Source: Meghimatium bilineatum (taxonomy: Eukaryota; Mollusca; Gastropoda; Stylommatophora; Philomycidae). From it: a stretch of DNA of 64,000 bases. Made by a program: the position numbers and the translations under genes. The stretch's first letter is position 1; each line of letters starts with the position of its first letter. The notes below the pieces were generated by a model. That model did no database searches. It was not told where the DNA came from and was given only the letters and a program-made list of their open reading frames with translations. Below are positions 41,301 to 53,300 of this stretch, piece by piece. Where the stretch lies: the NCBI GenBank assembly GCA_034231615.1, contig CM067317.1, positions 49,310,282 through 49,374,281 of the forward strand. The letters are read 5' to 3'.

Positions 41301-44300
41301 CTGTGGTATTCCTGACAGATGCAAGGTCAGTGCTTCAAGCTCTCCAGTCTGGAAAACTAACAGACTTGAAAAAACTACTTAGCGAATTGTCTTACCAGTA
41401 TAGGGTAACCATGCAGTGGATACCCTCTCACTGTGGAATACCAGGAAATGAAAAAGCAGACCAACTGGCTAAGGAAGGTGCTGCCGAAGACCAACCAGAT
41501 ATACCAATCACCTACCATCAGAAAAAACAGATGATAAAGTCAATAAGAAAGCCACAAACACCAACACAAGATGACTATCACAATATGAACAGATCAGAAC
41601 AAGTTATAATTCTACGTCTCAGAACAGGACACAACCGACTCCGCAGTCACATGTATACAAAGTTAAAGATTAGCAACACGGCCATGTGTACATGTGGACA
41701 GGCAGCACAGAGTGCCAAACATATACTTCAAGAGTGTTCTGAGCATGAAACGCTGAGGCAGACATATTGGCCAGAGGAAACAACACTGGAATCAAAACTC
41801 TATGGGACACTGTATGAACTACAAAAGACAGTGAGTTTTATTAAGGAGACAGAATTACAGATATAGACATGTTTCAAGTGAACGAAAGAAGAAGAAGAAG
41901 AAACAGAAGTTAAAAGGAGATTAGGAACGGCTAAAATTAAACAAATATGGTTTCACAGGATTAGTTTTAAAGGTAGTGAAATAACATTGAGGGCGTCTAA
42001 CGTAAACAAATATGGTTTCCTTTGGGGTTAGGTTTACAGGTAGTGAAATAACAGTTTCATGTAAACATATCCGTGTCGCCTAAAATCTATATTTATAATA
42101 TGTACGTTCGAAATACAGACACGAGGGAGATCTGCGGTAATCAGAGCACATATCACCCCGTAGCTTAAAGCGATAATACGCAGAGATTTGTGAAATAAGA
42201 TCCACTTTGTAAACATGATTCTATCAGCTAGATATTGAAACCATAACAGCTTGAGCACAAGACGAACGGCTTAACCACTACTCCACAGAGATCCTATAAC
42301 ATGTTTTAAAATATAAATAAAAACTATATTTTTCGGACATGCGAAACGAAAGAAAAGATTAGAAAGATTATATTTCTTTTTTATTAATTATTATTATTAT
42401 AGTATACGATTACTTAATATAAATATTGCTAACGAATGTTCCTATTATTGTTTATCTTAATATTTGTTCTGTATTGCACCAGTCCTCGCATTTTAAGAAT
42501 CGTTCAAGTTGTCTCCTGTCGCCAATGTTTTATGTCTTATTTATCATACTTGTCAGGACATGCGATTGCAACGAAAAAGAGGTCAACCAGTAAGAATATG
42601 GACGCAAAATATCAAAGACCACATGAAGCATTTCACTCATGCAAAGAAAAATCGTCACATGTGAAATGAAGTGTCTGAGAAAAGCTGCAATGGTTACCAA
42701 ACTAGATAACATAAGAAATGAAGAAATTAGGAAAAGAGTTGGTATAATATCATGTATCGAACATATGGAGAGACAGCAAGTAAAATGGTTCGGTCACCTT
42801 ATGAGAATGAAGCCAAACCAAATACCAATTAGAGCATATAATACAAGAATATCCGGGCGTAAAGCCAAAGGTAGACCAAGAAAACGGTGGATAGAAAAAA
42901 ATCAAGATAACCTTGAATAAACATGGACTAAATGTAACCTTGGCGACACATCTGGCCTTGGAACGACAGCTTAAGATACCACCCCTACGCTTAACGGCAA
43001 GTGTGAATGCGATCAACCATCATTCACCTGGGGAAAGACAATAGACAATAGAAGCGGGAAGATTAGATGAAAATGGACAGGAGTTCTGAAATGTTGTGTT
43101 GACTGCTGTATCATGTGTGGATCATATGCGCTATCTGATGTTTATGATGGGTGGTCAAAGCTGAACATGGGCGACCGTTTGGTGAATTGAGATATGTTGT
43201 TTCGTTTGGATATACAAACATTATATCTGATATCTTGTTGTGGTTGGATATACAAACATTATGTCTGATATCTTGTTTCGCTTGGATATACAAACATTAT
43301 ATCTGATATCTTGTTGTGGTTGGATATACAAATATTATATCTGATATCTTGTTACGGTTGGATATACAAATATTATATCTGATATCTTGTTACGGTTGGA
43401 TATACAAATATTATATCTGATATCTTGTGATCTTGGATATACATATTCTATATCTGATATTTAATGTGTGTATATTTACCCAGTGTGTTTTTTTTAATTT
43501 CCAGGATACGAACTCAGGGTCGATCCGGCAACAAACATCATTACCATCAGAGCATCTCAACCAGCTGGAGCTTTCTATGGAGTTCAGACACTACTGAGTA
43601 TAACAGAGAACAGTAGTATTGTAAGATAGTAATTAATGGATTCAATGATATGACACAGTACGCACAGGCAACACACATTAATATCATCATCATCATCACA
43701 TGTATACACTTTTAGTATATTGGATGCGCACTTTGAAAGTATCAGCGCAAAATGCCGCGACCGCGCTCTGCTCTAAACTGTCCCGCTCTGTTCTTAAATG
43801 TCCCGCTCTGCACTCAACTGTCCCGCTCTGCACTCAACTGTTTCGCTCTGTTCTCAAATGTCCCGCTCTGCACTCAACTGTACCGCTCTGCTCTCAACTG
43901 TTCCGCTCGGCTCTCAACTGTCCCGGACTGCTCTCAGCTGTCCCACTCTGCTCTCAACTGTCCCGGACTGCTCTCAAATGTCCCACTCTGCTCTTAACTG
44001 TCACACTCTGCTCTCAACAGTCCCGGACTGCTCTCAAATGTCCCACACTGCTCTTAACTGTCCCACTCTGCTATCAACTGTCCCACTCTGCTCTCAACTG
44101 TCCCGGACTGCTCTCAAATGTCCCACTCTGCTCTCAACTGTGCCGGACTGCTCTCAAATGTCCCACTCTGCTCTCAACTGTCCCACTCTGCTCTCAACTG
44201 TCCCGGACTGCTCTCAAATGTCTCACTCTGATCTCAACTGTTCAGGACTGCTCTCAACTGTCCCACTCTACTCTCAACTGTCTCGGACTGCTCTCAAATG

Positions 44301-47300
44301 TCCCACTCTGATCTCAACTAGGCGTGAATCTTCACCGTGATCTGTCTTTAATATTACCAATTCATTTTTATAGAACTGGGAAAATGAATGATCACTAATC
44401 TCACCTGTTTGTGTTGTCTGTTGAAATACTTTTAGTATAGCCATTGCTCCACCACCACATACAGCAGCAGAGCCCAGAATACGATATGCTCTTATGTTGC
44501 CATGATACCAGCATGATCAGCCATGATACTGAATGTGAGGCATGTCAACTTCAACCTCTCGACTGATTCAAACCACCGTTCCAACTTCAACCTCTCGACT
44601 GGTTCAAACCACTGTTCCAACTTCAACTTCTCGACTGATTCAAATCACTGTTCCAACTTCAACTTCTCGACTGATTCAAATCACTGTTCCAACTTCACCT
44701 TCTCGACTGATTCAAATCACTGTTCCAACTATAACCTTTCTACTGCTTTAAACTACTGTTAACGAATGCAACTCACTTGTATATTCTAGTACGTTCGCCA
44801 AGTCACTAAGGATACAAACATGAGTTTCCTTCTGTGCACTCATCGAGCTCAATGCCCTCGTTCACTACCACATCATCATTAGTCATATTGCATGCAGTCA
44901 CAGAAAACGTACCCCTCTCCAGTTTGACAGTCTTCCAAACACACTAATCTGTGAAGGCACAAGCACAGCGCACGGATTTAACAAACCTAACCATCCGTGT
45001 CTTTAGTCATATAACCTTTCCTGGAACTGTCACTGACCAATACCTGCACCTTCAACTCAGACTCTAATAAACACGATACTTTGCATTCTTATTGATAATT
45101 ATTACCCAGAAGCAGGTCTTGCAATGAACTCGTCCAATATGATAACCACACTTATCTATTTCGTCCAATACGATGTCTACACTTATCTATTTCGTCCATA
45201 ACGGCGGTTATACTTATCTATTTCGTCCAATACGATGGCCACACTTATCTATTTCGTCCAATACGATGGCCACACTTATCAATTTCGTCCAATACGATGA
45301 CCACACATATCTATTTCGTCCAATACGATGGCCACACTTATCTATTTTGTCCAATACGATGGCCACACTTATCTATTTCGTCCAATACGACAACCACACT
45401 TATCTATTTTGTCCAATATGATGGCCACAATTATCTATTTCATCCAATACGATGGCCGCACTTATCTATTTCGTCCAATACGATGGCCACACTTATCTAT
45501 TTCGTCCAATACGATGGCCACACTTATCTATTTCGTCCATTACGATGGTCACTCTTATCTATTTCGCTCCCGGTGCAACGTTCTGCACTTTGCTCACACT
45601 TAATGACGTCATTACCACTCTCTCGATCCACGATCTTCCTGTCTTTAGACTGCGGCATGTCACATTCTGTATTACAGATTGCAGTGGGTGTTCTATGTCA
45701 GCGGTGATTAGACTGAAAAATAGTACAATATATGTTTCATAAGTGGACACGCGTAAGAATATCATAGCTTGTATCAACGTATCTCTCCGTGTCGCATCTG
45801 TATGATACGCATCCACTCATCATCATCAAGTGCGGTCACAGCAGCGAAGGTTGGCTGCAACAAATCTCCAACATCCCATGTCTCTTTTTTGTGTGGTGCA
45901 CTCTGTTAGACCAACTGACCCATCGTGTAAAGCACTATCTCACTTGTATCTCTGCCTACCTCTTGTTCGCCTCCCATCGATTGAATCCTCTAAGGTCTTC
46001 AACAATCCCTCTCTTGATGAACTTTATCAAATCTCTCAGTCCTAGTCTAGCTGAGCGTCAGAACTTTCAATACATTCTCTATTAACCAAACAAACACTCC
46101 GTAGTGTTGAATAAATAGCAACCCCTGTTTACGCTGAGCAGTCAACCATAACTGTGCATCCGAACTTTTAGAGCGCAATGACAACCTACTAAAAGTATTT
46201 ATATTACTTACAAAACCACTACAGCAAGTACATACTGGGTTGATTGCTATCTCCATAATAGGATATCCATGCAAAGTTTTGGGGTTTTTTTTTTTAATTT
46301 TTACAATAGTAGTTATTGTAGCTAACTGATATAATTTGTCAAATGTTTGAGAGAGGTTGGTGGTTATTTTTTCAACGTGTCATTCATACCCAGAACACTA
46401 GCAATATCTGATATGATTTGTCCAATGTTTCTGATGGGTTAGTGCAGTGTCTCCCAACATTTTGTCTACCGTGCCCCCGTTAGTCCAGTGTCTCCCAACC
46501 GTTTGTCTACAGTGTCCCCGTTAGTCCAGTGTCTCCCAACCTTTTGTCTACCGTGCCCCCTTTAGTCCAGTGTCTCCCAACCGTTTGTCTACCGTGCCCC
46601 CGTTAGTCCAGTGTCTGCCAACCTTTTGTCTGCCGTGCCCCCCGTTAGTCCAGTGTCTCCCAACCTTTTGTCTACCGTGCCCCCGTTAGTCCAGTGTCTC
46701 CCAACCTTTTGTCTACCGTGCTTCCGTTAATGCAGTGTATCTCAACCATTTTTATATCGGGCTCAGCCTAAGTCTTTCTAAAAGTCTGACATCCCCCCCA
46801 CCCCCAATGTAACATACACATATTTTTGATATTCAAAAATTGAATTGTTCCCTAAAATTTAGGGAATAATTACCTTTGAAATGCCCCTGAATAATCAAAT
46901 TGTCCCCTTGTGTGGCGTGCGTCCCACGTTGGGAAAACACTGCGTTAGTGCTACAAGTTGCCATTTATACCTAGAACATTTGTACTATCTCATTGGTGAG
47001 AAAAGCTAAAACATGAGGCCTAATCACAAGAATTATTTTCGGATCTGTTTTGGTGGGTTCTGTTGAGTCGTGTGTTTTTTTAAAATTAATTAATTTTACT
47101 TTAAAAAACTATACGGAAAACCCAATGAAACGATGCTTACTGTCTGTTTTCTTGGGTTTCGTATGAAAATCGGTCCTCATTGAACGGTTCCTTAAAAAGT
47201 TTATACAACAACTGTTTTCTCCTATTTTATCCACATTTTTAAAATTAAAAAATGTGTTATGTCTAAATAATAAAACATAGGTGGTCCTTTTCTTAGGCAT

Positions 47301-50300
47301 AAATAAAGTTTGCTTTATCATAGAAGTCGCCACGATGTCTACTGCAATCATTTGTATTCTACCTCTGAAAGATAATATTCTTGTTCCAACAGTGGTTTGA
47401 GCTCGAAACGTCATAGTTATGGGACCGGTGTTCTAATCATTCGGTCACTCTCTACAAAATATAATAGCATTTTTTTTTCAAGAGACAAGAGATTGATATC
47501 TATAATATTTATAACATACAACATTTTAATACGGTTCTCAGATTCCTGAAGCTCACATACGAGATGCCCCGCGTTACCCGTACAGAGGGGTTCTCATTGA
47601 TGTTGCACGAAACTTCCAGAGCAAGGAAAAGATATTCAGGCAAGTCCTTCAACTACCATTCTACCTCAATGATGTATTGATATTTATGATGTCAATGTTG
47701 GATTAGATAGTGGTCCATAATTTCCTGGACCAATTAGGGGAGGTTGAGGGTGTTCTGAACAAATGTGACAGTTGTTGACAAGGAAGAGGGGGAGTTGACA
47801 GAATGTTGCTCAACGTCTGGCATACTTGTGAATGATGTTCGAAGACAGTAAATATTGTGCAATGTATATTAGGTGTTGCAGTTGTCCCATACTTTTTATT
47901 CTCTGGTGATCTATGCCTCCCTCAGTACTATTGGTTACGGTGGCCTGGACATCATTTCTAATTAGTGCCTTAACACTTCAGACATTTACATGTGTGCTTT
48001 GTTTAGAAAACATAAATAATGGTTGTCTCGCAGAGACGTAATGATCTCAAAGAGACCAAGATGCAACATAATGATTAACGACACAAAATTAGCACAAGTT
48101 GAAAAAGTGAAATATCTTGGCACCCTGTTAACATCAGAAGGTAGATGCTCAAGTGAGATAAAGAGCCGAACAGCACAAGCCAAATCAGCATTCCAAAAAA
48201 ATGAGAACTATTTTGTGCAATGGAAGAATATCAATGCAGACCCAAATTCGAGTGCTGAAATGTTATATCGAACCAATTCTTTTTTTCGGATGTGAAGCAT
48301 ATACTGTAAACAAACAAAAAATAAAAACTAACCGGAGGCTACAGAGATGTGGTTTCTGAGAAGAATGATGAAAATACCATGGACAGTATGAAAACTAATG
48401 TAGATGTTCTCATTGATGCTGGCGTAAGAAGATCAATTATATCAAACATTAGCGGCAGGAAGTCAAGGTTTCTATGGCATGTTGTTGTTTGTTGTTCGTC
48501 CATCACAAGTGATGATGACCATCTGTTACATCCACTTTTGAAAATTCAATTATAGTTATGTGCTTGATTATGAGTTCGTAAATGGCTAATGAGTCCTATT
48601 CGAGCTGTAAATGTTCTTGGACAGTTCGGACATGGAATGACGACTGTAGACGGAGCTTGGTCTATCCGTGACTTTCTAGCTGCTCTCCGCTGTTGAGCTG
48701 CTGCATTTCTTTTCTTTTCACAAGATAATGCGCTCTTTTTTATTTTAGAACGCCATGTAGATCTATTTTGTGCAAGTTCTTCCCATATATAGTGGTCAAT
48801 TTCAAAGGCTTTCAGTGAGTTCTTTAACGAGTCCTTGTAGCGCTTCCTTTGGCCACATTGAGATCGTATACCCTTCTCTAGCTCACCATAGAGAAGTATC
48901 TTTGAATGTGAAAATGACTTGCACTGGGGATTGTGATTAAAGTGAGGAAGAGTCTCTTCTATAGCATGTGCTGAGAAGGACACATATTGAACACTTCAAT
49001 GACCTGAAGTGACACTGGAATGATCAAGGGAAGAAGAGATAGGGAACGACAAAGAGAGATGTTTCTAGATGGACTGGTATTATGCACGAGAGAAATTCAC
49101 CAACCGAGCTTATTGACAAAACAAGAGACCGAGAGTCGAGAAAAAACATGATCGCCTACGCCATTCGGCATGACACTTGATTGATTAATTGATTGATTGA
49201 TTTGTGTAGTTGGTGATATTCATTTCCTTCCGAGGTGGTATTGTTTTCTGAAAGAAGACTACGTGTATCTTGTGTTCCTGTAATGTTTTTATTACCTCTG
49301 AGATCATGTTTCGTATGCCTGCTATGCTTGGTTGTAGGATGTTTAGGTTCCCTCTCGCTGACATTTCGCAAAGAACAGAGAAGTGATCTCTCTTGTGCAG
49401 GCCTTGGTAACCGAGGCGACGAGCGAACTCGAATTGTAGATTTTGTTTGACATGCATTGTGGGTTTATTTTCTGCAGACATCTCCATCCCAAACAATGGC
49501 ATGCAAATGTCTTCCTCTATCTAAAACTTGTCGTGTGGTCAATTGCCCTCATAAAGTCGCCATGAAAAGTCTTTCCTTTTGAGGATTGAGGTGTGGTTCA
49601 ACGAGATGTATTCCCCTATGGTCATTAGCTCTCGAGACGCATCCATGATCCTTAATTCTGTGTATACCGAGTATTTGATGTGACTGTCTCACGTCGTGCA
49701 TCCTATGCCTTCACGATTCTCTCCGGCATCGAGTGTCCAGATTCCCCGTGAGATTTCTTGATCCTGCATCCAATATCTCGAGATTAGGACATGTACTGAA
49801 TGTGGGTGCAATGTCAGTTTGTAAGATACTTTCGCTTCAGCTGAGACATTATTCAGGTCCCGGATCCACTCAAGGTAAATATGTTCATCCTCACCATTCA
49901 AGATCCTTAGTGAGGGCGTCGGGATTAGACAAGAAAGCATGGTAGACAAGAAAAGAGAAAGAATTAGATACTTGGGTACACCGCCAAATACCTGATCGCT
50001 CCAATTGCAAGCTTTGTTTGAAACAGGGGTACCTCGCGAAGATATTGCTATGGGCTCCTTTGTGCATGGTGTCTTTGATGCAAGCAGCTTATTATCAAGC
50101 GGACAGCAGCTTCCGCAGCAATCAGTTACACTTGGAATATGAGAGGTTATTTTGAAGCTCTTCAAAAAGTCCTAGATTGTAAGACCTCCAGCCCAGAACC
50201 TACATGTTCCACCACCCCTAAAAAGGTCTATAAATATAGAATTACGTTATCTCTTGACAGAATTACATTTGAAGGCGGTAATGTACTATAAATATCACTG

Positions 50301-53300
50301 TAGTGGTTCATAAAGATGTGACGGACTGTCGGTCTTACAGTGTGTCGGACAATGAAAATTGAGAAAGGAAAATATTATAATTAGTTGTCCTTTATTTTGT
50401 TGAGATAGTACTTTTAAAATGTAAAGAAGAATAAAATAGACACCTTTATAAAATAACTGTTAGTAAGTGCTGACGAGACAGGGTTATCGACGGAATTAGT
50501 TAGTGTGAATATTCAACCAGTCGTGACCGAAACACGAGAATGGTAGGGGAGAATAAAATATTTCCATAAACTGTTAGTTTAATAAAGGATGCGTATAGAG
50601 TAGAGTATTCTGGAAAGGATTGCTGACAACCTTGAGTGTCGCAATCTAGAGTAAAAGTAGATGAAATTAGTTAGGTCGGATAGCTTGAGTAGACCTATTG
50701 GTTTGATGTTAGAACAATAGAGGGTCATCCTATAGCCAGGGAATCAACTGCCTCCTTTCTGTGAGTATAAAGACTGAAAGAATGTGTTATATGTCATAAC
50801 ATAGATTGTCCTTACATAATGTATGTCCATGAAATACCGTTTTTATTAAAGCTATATATGTGTAATACAGTTTCCTTTCTTTTAGACGTTAAGACTTAGT
50901 TAAAGTTTCAGACCGAAGTAATGAAGATAGGAAGAATAGAAAGCAACACCAATATATATGTATATATTTATATATAGGAAACAATAGACTTTAATAAGTG
51001 ACAGAATTCATATACCTGGAAGCAATATAACAATAAACGGCAAGAGTAGTAAAGAAATACACAATAGATGTAGTAAAGCATACCAAACCCTAGGGCAAAT
51101 ATCACATATCTTCAGGAAAGAAATCTAGATTTAAACACTAGAATAGCACTATTCAAAACGATTATTATGGCACCGCTGTGCTATCATTGCTAAACATGGA
51201 TAACGAAATCACAAGACAAACGTAAACTTGTGACAGCTAAAATGGCATGTTTACGCAGAATCTTATGAATATCGCTAAGAGAGAGTAAGGAATGAGGGCA
51301 TTAAACGAAGAATCGGAACCGCACCAATCATGGAAAATATATTAAAAGCTGCAACGATCAAATGGTTTGCACACATCAGCAGACTATCACCAGACAACAT
51401 ACCACAACAAGCCATGCTACACAGATATAGTGAAGGCAGACCTAAAGGCCGACCACGAAAACGATGGACCACCGAAATAAAAGAGGCGACAAAGTCCACA
51501 ATATACTCAACACACACGAGGGTCATCTCCAGAGAACGCTTCTATCCCTGACGCTGAAAGGCAGTAAAGGGTTTAACGAAAAGATAGATATATAGATTGG
51601 ACCAACTTCTTTTAGCTGACAGTCACACAACGAACAGTAGTGTGACAACTGAAGAAATACGTATCATAAGAAGTACTTAAACATCAATAGAAATTTCAGA
51701 TTTGAAAACACTATACGGAGACTGAAAAAAAAATGAATCACGGACGATAACATAAACAAATCAAACAAAACTAAAGAAGAAAGAAGGTAACGACTTTATA
51801 CGCGTTGTAAAGTGATACAACATTTCCCAAGAAGTTATACTGTACCAGTGATTGCTGGAGAGTTTGATGAAATAGAAGATAAAGACAAGTATAAATTAAA
51901 AATAAAAGAAGAAATTAAGCGAATCACCATCCCCCTTCCTCTTTATGTGTTCATACGTGATGAACACAGTTGAATGACCCACAAATCGCCAGAAACGTAA
52001 GGGTGTCACATTGAAGACTTCATTCCAGGATATTTTCAATCCAGCATTTTCTTTGCCCTCCTCATCTCCTTCCTCTATCGACCGCTCCTTGCACATAAGT
52101 TTTAGAAAGTAAAGATTTAGAACAATAGATCAATGATCTAGCATTAATTCTTGTATGAGTGTAACATTTTCTAATCTCAGATATCTAGACGTTATGGCAA
52201 TGTATAAATGTAACGTTTTCTAATCTCAGATATCTAGACGTTATGGCAATGTATAAGTGTAACATTTTCTAATCTCAGATATCTAGACGTTATGGCAATG
52301 TATAAGCTGAACAAGTTTCACTTTCATCTCACCGATGACGAGGGTTGGCGCTTGGCTATACCTGGTCTAGATGAACTAACAGAGGTACGTCTGTCTTGGT
52401 TTACCAGAACACTTGAAACGTACAGAGCATGAGCTATAAACATTTATATAGAATGTACTGAGTATCAGCTATCAACATTCATATATAATTATACAATTGT
52501 TATATAAGACACGGAGTACATACAGTTTGTATTAATTATCTATCAAGTTTACATAGAATGATCACGGAGATTGTACATTATTCGTATGACAATCAATACA
52601 AGGTAACTGCGTGAAACGTAACAACAATTAGACTTACCCTCAGGGTTCTTCCTCCTCCTCTGATAGGGTTAAACTTATTCTTACCTTTCATCCCCATAAC
52701 TCTTCTGTTCGACGCATCATGCTCAAACATTATTCTCTTCTCCAGTCTGATCCTGACACCCGTGACGCTTTCCATGACTTACCTCTGGTGGCTTATAGGC
52801 GTGATAGAAATATGAGGGACATCTTGGTTCATAGCCACCTTAAGTCTTCTGTTCCTGACCATTTTGACACTGTTCGTTGCTCACGTGTCCGTTGCTTTAC
52901 ATGTCCTTATGTGGTTCAGATGCGCTCCATTTCATTTCCCAAGGCCACTTTCTCCATCGATGAGGCCTTTACATGTGAATCCCGTAATGTCATTTACGTG
53001 ATCATATGTAAACGCTGTGGCAAACAGTACATCGGGGAAACCGGCCTACGATTGAGCGATCGCTTTTGTAACCATCTTCATGCCATCAAGCACAGAACAC
53101 CCACTCCTGTGGCCACACACTTCAACGGCGATGGTCATCATGGTGCTTTGGATATTCAGGTCACCGCCATCAGATCTTGCACTACCGATGATAGATCTAG
53201 GTATGCTCTAGAAAATCGTCTCATTTTCGAGTTGGGTACACTCAAGCCTTTTGGACTCAATTCCGACCACTCTTATGTCTAGTACTGGTTTGGTGTGGTC

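Larger units (their letters stand above)
37889..41901 (+). mobile_element. Near-complete EN-RT-RNaseH LINE (I superfamily type), nested insertion
   Basis: About 4.0 kb. GAAACAGAAGTT stands on both sides (ends at 37888 and at about 41913), counting the tail overlap, so this is a complete insertion with a target-site duplication of up to 12 bp. It has a leader of about 160 bp, one long coding region split by a frameshift near 40141, and a GAACGAAAGAAGAAGAAGAA tail. No ORF1 is present upstream. The domain order endonuclease, RT, RNase H, terminal CCHC-like knuckle is that of the I superfamily; a Nimb/I-like clade is possible but untested. Confidence 0.9.
47640..52278 (+). promoter_or_regulatory. 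Intron 8: GC-AG intron with three copies of the acceptor
   Basis: The donor is AG|GCAAGTCC. The acceptor tract CATTTTCTAATCTCAG is present, nearly identical, ending at 52180, 52229 and 52278. The intron also carries three LINE-derived segments and a stretch without recognised content (50170-50925). Confidence 0.75.

Noticed and set aside
43700-44340. Frames with repeated Cys-Ser-Gln-Leu, 203 and 180 codons
   Set aside because: They come from a 20-bp minisatellite in intron 7; no start context or flanking coding sequence.
45173-45742. Frames with repeated T-Y-L-F-R-P-I-R-W-P-H
   Set aside because: Produced by the 31-bp array.
47640-47650. GT donor at 47644 for exon 8
   Set aside because: It would end exon 8 in phase 0; exon 9 read in phase 0 hits a stop at once and loses the conserved HFHLTDDEGWR segment.
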